Both the position numbers and the translations under genes were made by a program. Below, one piece after another: positions 1-5,120 of a stretch of DNA of 5,481 bases. How positions within the stretch are numbered: position 1 is the first letter of the stretch; each line of letters begins with the position of its first letter. Location: NCBI GenBank assembly GCA_017613335.1, contig JAGAEB010000106.1:1-5481 (forward strand). The letters are read 5' to 3'. Source of the DNA: Methanosarcinaceae archaeon. Its GTDB lineage: Archaea > Halobacteriota > Methanosarcinia > Methanosarcinales > Methanosarcinaceae. The notes below the pieces were generated by a model, which was not told the DNA's origin, ran no database searches, and was given only the letters and a program-made list of their open reading frames with translations.

Positions 1-467
1 GGCATTTCCGGATATTTCCGGCGGACGAGCGAGAGAAAACCCACATCCTGGACGATGATCGCATCCGCGCCTTCCCGGTAAAGCCGGTCCAGGAGCCGGA
101 GAGCATCTTTGAGCTCATCGTCCCGGTAGAGCGTGTTCATCGTCACATGGACGCACGATCCGAGCGTATGCGCCATATCGATGCCGAAAGCCAGCTCATC
201 ATCCGAGAAATTCCCGGCATAGGCTCTCGCGCCGAAACGCGACGCGCCCGCATAAACGGCATCGGCGCCGCATCTGAGACCGGCGATCATGGAATAGATC
301 GTCCCCGCCGGCGCCAGGATCTCAGGTCTTGACGTCCTTTCCGGAAAGGCGGCGCCCCCGGAGATCCCGCCGACGTCGGCAGCACCGGCAATGTCAGCGG
401 CCGCATCCGCACCGCCAAAATCAGCATCAGCATCAAGCGCAGACCCGTTCCCTGTTCCGGAAGACAT
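1..467 (-). CDS. U32-family peptidase / tRNA-rRNA hydroxylation-type protein, N-terminal part (runs off left edge)
   Basis: 155 codons are visible from an ATG at 467; the 3' part lies outside the window. From residue 47 the protein reads RPEILAPAG, then GADAVYAGASRFGARAYAGNF at about 67-87, VTMNTLYRDDEL at about 110-121 and GADAIIVQDVGFLSLVR near the edge. These are the hallmarks of the U32 TIM-barrel start. Known members include collagenase-like peptidases and the proteins that hydroxylate tRNA or 23S rRNA (TrhP, RlhA); which activity applies here cannot be told from this fragment. The start is set by GGAGG six bases upstream, lying inside the end of hisF; only one base separates the hisF stop from this ATG, so translation is probably coupled. 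Odd point: about 46 Ala/Gly/Asp-rich residues precede the usual family start, and no later ATG fits. Family assignment is firm, function open. Confidence 0.88.
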   Translation of the reverse strand, partial: MSSGTGNGSALDADADFGGADAAADIAGAADVGGISGGAAFPERTSRPEILAPAGTIYSMIAGLRCGADAVYAGASRFGARAYAGNFSDDELAFGIDMAHTLGSCVHVTMNTLYRDDELKDALRLLDRLYREGADAIIVQDVGFLSLVRRKYPEM

Positions 468-468
468 G

Positions 469-1254
469 TCAGGCCTCCGGCTCATCATCGATGATCGGCT
501 CTCTGACAGGAATATCGTGTTCTTTCAGATGTCTTTTGACCTGGCCGACCGTCAGCTCGCGGTAATGGAAAAGAGAAGCAGCAAGCGCGGCATCCGCCCC
601 GCTTTTTTCAAACACTTCCGAGAAATGTCCGAGCGTGCCGCAGCCGCCGGATGCGATGACCGGGACATCGACGGCGGAAGTGACCGCATTGAGAAGTTCT
701 ATATCGAATCCCTGTTTCGTCCCGTCCGTGTCCATCGACGTCAGAAGGATCTCGCCCGCGCCGAGGCTGCACGCTTTTTTGGCCCATTCGACGGCATCGA
801 GTCCCGTATCGATGCGCCCGCCGTGGATGACGACATGGAACGTCCCGTCTTCGGCTCTTTTGGCATCGATGGCGACGACGACGCACTGACTGCCGAATTT
901 GTCGGCGGCGTCGGCGATAAGCTGCGGATTTTTGACCGCGGCCGAATTGACGGAGATCTTGTCGGCGCCGGCGCGCAGGATATTTCTGAAATCGTCGACC
1001 GAACTGATACCGCCGCCGACCGTCAGCGGCACGAAGACCCGGCGGGCCGTTTCCCGGACGACATCGATGATCGTCTTCCGGGCCTCGTGGGAAGCCGTGA
1101 TATCGAGGAAAACGATCTCATCCGCCCCCTGACGGTCATACATGGCCGCGCACTCGACCGGATCGCCGACTTCTTTGATACCGACGAAATTGATCCCTTT
1201 GACGACGCGGCCGTCACGGACATCGAGACACGGAATGATCCTTTTGGCAAGCAT
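469..1254 (-). CDS. hisF: Imidazole glycerol phosphate synthase, cyclase subunit HisF
   Basis: A 261-residue cytoplasmic (beta/alpha)8 barrel, close to the usual family length of about 250-256. It uses ammonia delivered by HisH to convert PRFAR to imidazole glycerol phosphate and AICAR. Both catalytic aspartates fall at the canonical numbers: D11 in IIPCLDVRDG and D130 in VVVAIDAKR. Phosphate-binding loops are seen at VGGGISS (79-85) and ASGGCGTLGHF (201-211). The frame is open 45 codons further upstream, but MLAKRIIPCLD is the family start, and GAGGTG six bases before that ATG supports 1254. The start lies inside hisH, with a 41-base overlap; the stop is one base from the next ATG. The tail after about residue 250 (REPIIDDEPEA) is acidic and a little longer than usual. 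The sequence resembles clostridial HisF. Confidence 0.98.
   Translation of the reverse strand: MLAKRIIPCLDVRDGRVVKGINFVGIKEVGDPVECAAMYDRQGADEIVFLDITASHEARKTIIDVVRETARRVFVPLTVGGGISSVDDFRNILRAGADKISVNSAAVKNPQLIADAADKFGSQCVVVAIDAKRAEDGTFHVVIHGGRIDTGLDAVEWAKKACSLGAGEILLTSMDTDGTKQGFDIELLNAVTSAVDVPVIASGGCGTLGHFSEVFEKSGADAALAASLFHYRELTVGQVKRHLKEHDIPVREPIIDDEPEA
474..478 (-). promoter_or_regulatory. Shine-Dalgarno site of the U32 gene
   Basis: GGAGG on the minus strand lies six bases before the ATG at 467 and inside the last hisF codons. It fixes the start even though this leaves an unusual low-complexity N-terminus on the U32 protein. Confidence 0.75.
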
Positions 1255-1906
1255 TGATATCACCTCGCTCCTGAGCGGCCGATGCATCAGCCGCTTCCTT
1301 TGTTTCCCGGACGAGCTTTCCGAAATTCCGGAGGATCTGAAGACCGACATCCCCGCTCTTTTCCGGATGGAACTGCGCGCCGAAAACATTCCCCTTCTGA
1401 ACGAGCGCCGGAACGACGCAGCCGTATTCCGTATAGGCGGCGATGTTTTCCATAGACGTCGTCACCGCATACGAATGGACGAAATAGACATAAGACCCCT
1501 CGGCGATCCCGTCAAGGAGAGGACACGGTTCATTGAAAACGAGATTATTCCAGCCCATGTGCGGGATCTTCAGCCCCGCCTCCGGGAGATGGTCCACCGT
1601 CCCCTCGATGAAACCGAGCCCGTCGGTCTCGCGGAATTCGTATCCTTTTTCAAAAAGCATCTGCATCCCGAGGCAGATCCCGAGAAGCGGTTTTTTCTCA
1701 GCCTGCGCCCTGAGCGTTCCGATAAGTCCTGATTTTGTCAGAAGATCCATGGCATCCGGAAAAGCCCCGACACCCGGAAGGATGATGCCGTCGGCCTTTT
1801 CCAGATCTTCTGCCCTGTCCGTTACCATATTTTCAAGGCCGATGAAATCCAGTGCATTGCGGACACTGAAAAGATTTCCGGCACCGTAGTCTACGATTGC
1901 GATCAT
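1214..1906 (-). CDS. hisH: Imidazole glycerol phosphate synthase, glutamine amidotransferase subunit HisH
   Basis: A 230-residue class I glutamine amidotransferase that hydrolyses glutamine and channels ammonia to HisF. The protein opens with MIAIVDYGAGNL. The oxyanion region is LPGVGAF (43-49), the nucleophile is C78 in GICLGMQ, and the other triad members are H180 and E182 in QFHPEKSG. PHMGWN (115-120) and YFVHSYAV (141-148) are family motifs. The start at 1906 fits the family; an in-frame ATG at 1966 would add 20 residues encoded by a strong hairpin and is rejected. The ribosome site is a modest GGGGA eight bases away. The amidotransferase fold should end near residue 200; the last 30 residues form a polar tail, and the final 13 codons overlap hisF. 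The order hisH-hisF matches their obligate complex. Resembles clostridial HisH. Confidence 0.97.
   Translation of the reverse strand: MIAIVDYGAGNLFSVRNALDFIGLENMVTDRAEDLEKADGIILPGVGAFPDAMDLLTKSGLIGTLRAQAEKKPLLGICLGMQMLFEKGYEFRETDGLGFIEGTVDHLPEAGLKIPHMGWNNLVFNEPCPLLDGIAEGSYVYFVHSYAVTTSMENIAAYTEYGCVVPALVQKGNVFGAQFHPEKSGDVGLQILRNFGKLVRETKEAADASAAQERGDINACQKDHSVSRCP
1261..1266 (-). promoter_or_regulatory. Shine-Dalgarno site of hisF
   Basis: GAGGTG (continuing AT, a near-perfect anti-16S match) lies six bases before the hisF ATG at 1254, inside the hisH coding sequence. It decides the hisF start against the upstream in-frame ATG codons. Confidence 0.8.
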
Positions 1907-1926
1907 TGATGATTTCCCCGGGAAAC

Positions 1927-1963
1927 AGCCGCGCCGGTCCCGAACACGGACCGGGACGCGGCT
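1927..1963 (-). promoter_or_regulatory. Strong hairpin in the hisH leader
   Basis: The arms 1927-1940 and 1948-1963 pair over 14 base pairs, almost all G-C, with a two-base bulge (1955-1956) and a seven-base loop. It ends about 20 bases before the hisH ATG. No real U-tract follows on either strand, so it is not a typical intrinsic terminator. An mRNA end-stabiliser, an RNase processing site or a translation-control element is more likely. The adjoining palindrome TTTCCCCGGGAAA (plus-strand reading, 1913-1925) contains the hisH ribosome site. Confidence 0.6.
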
Positions 1964-2052
1964 CATAAAGCATAAGAGCCGTCAGTCAGACAGATGATGA
2001 CGGAAACGGGATGATGAAAATGAATGAAAGATGAAAGGAATGATGAAAGGAA

Positions 2053-2324
2053 GATGAAATGAGGATGAAATGAAAGACGGAATGAAGATGAAATGAAAGA
2101 CGGAATGAAGATGAAATGAAAGACGGGATGAAGATGAAATGAAAGACAGGATGAAGATGAAATGAAAGACGGGATGAAGATGAAATGAAAGACGGAATGA
2201 AGATGAAATGAAAGACGGAATGAAGACGGAATGAAGATGAAATGAAAGACGGAATGAAGACGGAATGAAGACGGAATGAAGACGGAATGAAGATGAAATG
2301 AAGATGGAATGAGGATGAAATGAA
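2053..2324. repeat. Tandem array of 11-base and 23-base repeats between hisB and hisH
   Basis: The plus strand is built from the 11-mer GAYGRAATGAA. Eight copies of a 23-base unit (an 11-mer GATGAAATGAA followed by the 12-mer AGACGGAATGAA, with small variants such as GGGATGAA and AGGATGAA) occur at 2064-2224 (seven in tandem) and 2236-2258. Single 11-mers lie at 2053, 2225, 2259, 2270, 2281, 2292, 2303 and 2314. Degenerate copies extend left to about 2009 and right to about 2335. The transcribed RNA is pyrimidine-rich, with C far in excess of G. From 1989 to 2348 the minus strand has no stop codon in any frame and no ATG, GTG or TTG. The rest of the 1907-2459 gap holds only the hairpins listed separately; I see no gene in it. 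Confidence 0.95.
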
Positions 2325-2378
2325 AGATGAAAGGAATAAAAATAAAGATCAGACAGAAAACGGCGTGAAGATGAGACG

Positions 2379-2438
2379 GAAAAACAGGATTCCCGGGAAA
2401 GATCCCGGGTCTCCCGGATCTCCGGGAGACGTGTTTTT
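2379..2438. terminator. Twin hairpin after hisB, possible terminator or attenuator
   Basis: A perfect 9-bp stem (2409-2417 with 2422-2430, loop ATCT) abuts a 6-bp CCCGGG stem (2392-2397 with 2404-2409). On the minus strand the second stem is followed, after seven bases, by five U (2380-2384). On the plus strand the 9-bp stem is followed by GTG and five U (2434-2438). The block begins about 20 bases after the hisB stop. The neighbouring CCGGG and CCCGG arms could also pair in another register, so alternative folds are possible. No plus-strand gene ends here, so a partial terminator for the hisG-hisA-hisB transcript is the likely role. Confidence 0.5.
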
Positions 2439-2459
2439 CCGTTCCGTCGGCTTTATTTT

Positions 2460-3050
2460 TCAGTCGAAGCTGCCTTTCGTGGACAGCATCGCGTTTCCGT
2501 CTTTTGGCCTGATCGCTTCTTCGACGGCGTGGGCGAGCGCTTTGAAGAGCGCTTCGGCCTTGTGGTGGTCGTTCGATCCGGAGATGAGGCGCGCGTGGAG
2601 CGTGATCCCGGCATTGAAAGCGAACGCCCGGAAGAATTCTTCGACCATCTGCGTGTCCATGGCGCCGATCATATCGTGCGAGAACGCGGCATCGAAAACG
2701 AGGAACGGCCGGCCGCTGACATCGACGGCGACCTGGGCGAGCGCTTCATCCATCGGGATGAGCGCCGAGCCGTAGCGGACGATGCCGGATTTGTCGCCGA
2801 GCATCTGCGCGAAGGCCTTTCCGAGGACGATCCCGGTATCTTCGATCGTGTGGTGGCAGTCGACGTCGATATCTCCGGAAACGGAAATATCCATATCGAT
2901 GCCGCTGTGGACGGAAAAAGCCGTCAGCATGTGGTCGAAGAAACCGATGCCGGTTTCTATCCTGTGCTTCCCGCAGCCGTTGCGGTCGAGGCTGACGGTG
3001 ATCTTTGTCTCTTTTGTACTCCTGGATAATGTAACGCAGTCTTCAGACAT
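2460..3050 (-). CDS. hisB: Imidazoleglycerol-phosphate dehydratase HisB (monofunctional)
   Basis: A 196-residue cytoplasmic enzyme, the normal length for monofunctional IGPD, which uses manganese to dehydrate imidazole glycerol phosphate to imidazole acetol phosphate. The two metal-binding half-repeats are visible: GIGFFDHML (34-42) with H48 and DVDCHHTIEDTGIVLG (62-77), then SGSNDHHKAEALFK (157-170). The central IPMDEALA and DVSGRPFLVFDA segments and the C-terminal STKGSF are also typical. There is no N-terminal phosphatase domain as in the enterobacterial fusion. The start at 3050 is chosen because AGGAGA lies eight bases upstream and the length fits. The frame stays open to an ATG at 3212, but those 54 residues resemble nothing in the family. 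Downstream lies the twin hairpin and repeat array rather than another his gene. Resembles clostridial HisB. Confidence 0.97.
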   Translation of the reverse strand: MSEDCVTLSRSTKETKITVSLDRNGCGKHRIETGIGFFDHMLTAFSVHSGIDMDISVSGDIDVDCHHTIEDTGIVLGKAFAQMLGDKSGIVRYGSALIPMDEALAQVAVDVSGRPFLVFDAAFSHDMIGAMDTQMVEEFFRAFAFNAGITLHARLISGSNDHHKAEALFKALAHAVEEAIRPKDGNAMLSTKGSFD

Positions 3051-3058
3051 ATTTCCGG

Positions 3059-3064
3059 TCTCCT
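3059..3064 (-). promoter_or_regulatory. Shine-Dalgarno site of hisB
   Basis: AGGAGA lies eight bases before the ATG at 3050 and supports the short 196-residue HisB over the in-frame start at 3212, which has no properly spaced site. Confidence 0.65.
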
Positions 3065-3144
3065 GTTCCTTTATTTCTGAGGCGGACGCCCGGCCGGGAC
3101 CCTGCAGAAGGCAGGAAGATCCCCGGACAGCCGCCGGTGAATCG

Positions 3145-3227
3145 TGTTTTTCGATGCTTGGGTTTTCCCGGTGCATACACCGGTATCCCATCGGATCTTC
3201 CGGTGCATCCACCTGTTTTCGATGCTT
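3145..3227. repeat. Nested direct repeats and small hairpin between hisA and hisB
   Basis: Two pairs of direct repeats are nested: TGTTTTTCGATGCTT (3145-3159) with TGTTTTCGATGCTT (3214-3227), and CCGGTGCAT at 3168-3176 and 3200-3208. CCGGTG/CACCGG at 3168-3173 and 3178-3183 can form a 6-bp stem with a four-base loop. No U-tract follows the hairpin. The rest of the 184-base gap (3051-3234) holds the hisB ribosome site and no separate gene that I can support. Confidence 0.65.
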
Positions 3228-3234
3228 TTTTCTT

Positions 3235-3981
3235 TCAGTACAGACGCCTGATGAAGTCCGTTGCTTCCGGCAGAGTGAATTTTCCCGTATAGAGAGCGCT
3301 TCCGACGACGACGCCGCAGGCGCCTGCTTCTTTGAGGCGTTTCAGATCGTTCAGAGACGCGACACCGCCCGAAGCGATGACCGGGATCCCGACGGCTCTC
3401 ACGAGTTCTGCTGTCGGTTCCGGATCGACGCCCCTCAGAAGACCCTCCGAGTCGATATTCGTGAACAGGATATAGCCGGCGCCCCGCTTCTCAAAATCAC
3501 CGGCAACATCAACGGCGCGGTATTCCGAGATCTTCGTCCAGCCTTCGACAGCCACCCTGCCGCTCTTTGAATCAAGACCCACGACGACAGCCTCTTTTCC
3601 GAACCGGCCGGACAGCCGGTCGATGATCTCAGGCTGTTTCATGGCGATCGTGCTCAGGATGACACGGTCGACGCCGAGTTCGAGGAGACCCGCCGCATCT
3701 TCAAACGAGCGGATGCCGCCGCCGACTTCGACGGTCACGCCTTCCTTCTTTGCTTTCCGGACGATCTCGCGGATGACCGGCGCATGATTGCGGACACCGT
3801 CGATCGCACCATCGAGATCGACAAGATGGAGCGTCCGGGCGCCCTGCTCAACCCAGGACATCGCCGCTTTCACAGGATCGTCGAGAGAAACCATTTCGCT
3901 TCCGGGAACGCCCTGGACGAGCTGGACGCATTTGCCGCCCTTCATATCGACGGCCGGGATGATCTCAAACATTTCTGACAT
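3235..3981 (-). CDS. hisA: ProFAR isomerase HisA (phosphoribosylformimino-AICAR-phosphate isomerase)
   Basis: A 248-residue (beta/alpha)8 barrel, normal family length, which isomerises the aminoaldose ProFAR to the aminoketose PRFAR, the HisF substrate. Catalytic D12 lies in IIPAVDMKGGKCVQL, D137 in VVVGLDSK and T174 in FTNIDSEG. Phosphate-binding loops are VGGGIRS (86-92) and ASGGVASL (203-210). The stretch VQGVPGSEMVSLDDP and the FTNIDSEGLLRG motif recall methanogen HisA; most bacterial enzymes have TDI-DG-type motifs at the second position. This is recalled family knowledge, not a search. Start: ATG at 3981 is used, but M4 (ATG at 3972) is an equally family-like start and neither has a strong ribosome site. 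The 15 bases encoding SEMFE are duplicated just upstream. TrpF-type substitution (PriA) is not suggested, since no trp genes are present. Confidence 0.96.
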   Translation of the reverse strand: MSEMFEIIPAVDMKGGKCVQLVQGVPGSEMVSLDDPVKAAMSWVEQGARTLHLVDLDGAIDGVRNHAPVIREIVRKAKKEGVTVEVGGGIRSFEDAAGLLELGVDRVILSTIAMKQPEIIDRLSGRFGKEAVVVGLDSKSGRVAVEGWTKISEYRAVDVAGDFEKRGAGYILFTNIDSEGLLRGVDPEPTAELVRAVGIPVIASGGVASLNDLKRLKEAGACGVVVGSALYTGKFTLPEATDFIRRLY

Positions 3982-4017
3982 CTCTCATCACTCAAACATT
4001 TCTGAGATTTCTGACAT
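3964..4017 (-). repeat. Duplicated hisA start region
   Basis: CTCAAACATTTCTGA (plus strand) occurs exactly at 3964-3978 and 3991-4005, 27 bases apart, so the reading frame is preserved. ATTTCTGACAT also occurs at 3971-3981 and 4007-4017. The left copy is the true beginning of hisA; the right copy is in its leader. Confidence 0.85.
3988..4017 (-). other. Possible 9-codon leader mini-ORF before hisA (MSEISEMFE)
   Basis: ATG at 4017 opens nine codons (MSEISEMFE) and stops with TGA at 3990-3988, six bases before the hisA ATG. It is a duplicate of the hisA N-terminus (MSEMFE) closed by a stop. It contains no histidine, so it is not a classical his attenuator peptide. It has no evident ribosome site and may be only a by-product of the duplication, or may couple translation into hisA. 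Confidence 0.3.
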
Positions 4018-4029
4018 TTTGAATATTAT

Positions 4030-4092
4030 GGATGCAGCTGACCGATCACGATCCGGATGCAGCTGACCGATCACGATCCGGATGCAGCTGAC
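4030..4092. repeat. 25-base tandem repeat, 2.5 copies, between hisG and hisA
   Basis: Identical units lie at 4030-4054 and 4055-4079, with the first 13 bases repeated at 4080-4092. Each unit starts GGATGCAGCTGAC and ends CGATCACGATCC, so unit joints create the palindrome ATCCGGAT. It lies just past the hisG stop. The 4093-4106 remainder holds nothing recognisable. Confidence 0.95.
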
Positions 4093-4106
4093 ATTTCCGG
4101 TGCTCA

Positions 4107-4973
4107 TCAGGGGATCAGGCGTTCGATCGGCAGGACGAGGATACCGTTCGCACCGGCCTTCCGGAGTTTTCCGACGAGCGTGAAGATCTCATCCGCATCG
4201 ACGACGACGTGGACGGCATACATTTTCCGGTCGGACTGGACTTCCATGATCGTCGGGCCGGCCAGACCGGGGATGATCTTTTCGACCTCTTCCAGCGATT
4301 CTCCCGGCACATTCATCATGATATATCTTTTCTTCTTGGCGCAGAGAACGCTCTCGATCGCCGTCCTGACATCATGGATCTTTTTCTTCTCAGGATCGCT
4401 GATGCTTTTGCGGTTGGCAACGAGGCAGACACGCGAATCGAAAACAGGCGCCACCTGGCGGAGCTGATTGATCAGGAGCGTCGTGCCGGAGCTCGTGATA
4501 TCGACGATGGCATCCGCAACGCCGATATGCGGCGTCATCTCGCAGGCACCGCTGACTTCGATGACATCGACATTGATCCTGTTTTCTTCAAAGAACCGGC
4601 GCGTCACCGCCGGGAATTCCGTTGCGACGCGTTTGCCTTCGAGGTCTTTGAGTTCCCGGATCGGGGATGCGTTCGGAACCGCAAGCACGAGAGAAGCTTT
4701 TCCGTAATCAAGCTCCGTCATCACATCGAGATCCGCGCCTCTTTCGGCGATCAGGTCGAGACCCGTGACACCGATATCGGCCGTTCCTTCCGCGACGAAC
4801 AGCGGGATATCCGCTGCACGGGCCAGGATAAAAGTGATATCCGGATCGCTCGTTTTGGCGATCAGCTGGCGACTGCCGTTTCCGGCGCCCTGGACCGGAA
4901 GACCGGCATCTTTGAACATGGAAAGCGTCGGTTCGTGAAGCCTTCCTTTGTTGGGGATTGCAATATAGATCAT
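4107..4973 (-). CDS. hisG: ATP phosphoribosyltransferase HisG, long (self-regulated) form
   Basis: 288 residues, the length of the long form, which needs no HisZ partner. It catalyses the committed step, ATP + PRPP to N1-phosphoribosyl-ATP. The N-terminal catalytic lobes read IAIPNKGRL (4-12), ADIGVTGLDLIAERG (65-79) and SLVLAVP (94-100). The PRPP-binding signature is DAIVDITSSGTTL (154-166). From about residue 214 (KKKRYIMMNVP) to LVLPIERLIP is the ferredoxin-like C-terminal domain that binds histidine for feedback inhibition. The C-terminal half reads, from memory, strikingly like Methanosarcina HisG and unlike the short clostridial form. ATG at 4973 is the family start, but no Shine-Dalgarno precedes it; the leader is A/T-rich with two start-stop pairs (ATGTAA, ATGTGA). 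It is the first his gene of the block, and hisD does not follow. Confidence 0.97.
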   Translation of the reverse strand: MIYIAIPNKGRLHEPTLSMFKDAGLPVQGAGNGSRQLIAKTSDPDITFILARAADIPLFVAEGTADIGVTGLDLIAERGADLDVMTELDYGKASLVLAVPNASPIRELKDLEGKRVATEFPAVTRRFFEENRINVDVIEVSGACEMTPHIGVADAIVDITSSGTTLLINQLRQVAPVFDSRVCLVANRKSISDPEKKKIHDVRTAIESVLCAKKKRYIMMNVPGESLEEVEKIIPGLAGPTIMEVQSDRKMYAVHVVVDADEIFTLVGKLRKAGANGILVLPIERLIP

Positions 4974-4997
4974 TTTTTCACATTACATTTGTGTATA

Positions 4998-5025
4998 AAT
5001 ATAATTCATTCTGAGCGACGTTCAG
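4998..5025 (-). promoter_or_regulatory. Probable promoter of the his genes
   Basis: The 4974-5010 stretch is the most A/T-rich part of the window. TATATT (5003-4998) matches TATAAT at five of six bases, and CTGAAC (5025-5020) is a weak -35 with a 16-base spacer. The TATATTTATAC string would also pass as an archaeal TATA box; it lies about 25 bases before the hisG ATG, which would make hisG leaderless and would fit the missing ribosome site. Which reading applies depends on the host. Confidence 0.4.
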
Positions 5026-5044
5026 ACGGATGACTGATGCAGAC

Positions 5045-5116
5045 CAGTCAGTCGTGTCAGCCGTGTCAGCCGTATCAGCCGCGTTAGTCGTGTCAGCCGC
5101 GTCAGTCGTGTCAGCC
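5045..5116. repeat. Nine-base tandem repeat upstream of hisG, 8 units
   Basis: Eight consecutive 9-mers of the form GTGTCAGCC (variants GTATCAGCC, GCGTTAGTC, GCGTCAGTC and CAGTCAGTC) fill 5045-5116. GACTGA...TCAGTC at its left end (5033-5053) can form a 6-bp stem. In one minus-strand frame it would read as Ala/Asp/Thr repeats, but I see no gene there. Its position before the probable hisG promoter leaves a regulatory role open. Confidence 0.85.
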
Positions 5117-5120
5117 GTCA

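Noticed and set aside
391..1257. Long plus-strand reading frame of 288 codons
   Set aside because: It is exactly antisense to hisF, has no recognisable motif, is charged and low in conserved features, and long antisense frames are common where codons are G/C-biased.
1904..1966. HisH starting at the upstream ATG 1966
   Set aside because: The extra 20 residues are encoded by the strong hairpin, have no family match, and MIAIVDYGAGNL is the standard HisH start.
2053..2324. CRISPR array
   Set aside because: Units of 11 or 23 bases abut directly with no unique spacers, and no cas genes are present.
2320..2775. Plus-strand frame of 151 codons
   Set aside because: Mostly antisense to hisB and crosses the repeat and hairpins; no family features.
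3051..3212. HisB with a 54-residue N-terminal extension
   Set aside because: 196 residues is the family length, AGGAGA is correctly placed before 3050, and the extension lacks any family similarity.
4209..5033. Long plus-strand reading frame of 274 codons
   Set aside because: Antisense to hisG, whose identity is certain; Arg/Asp/His-rich composition typical of a shadow frame.
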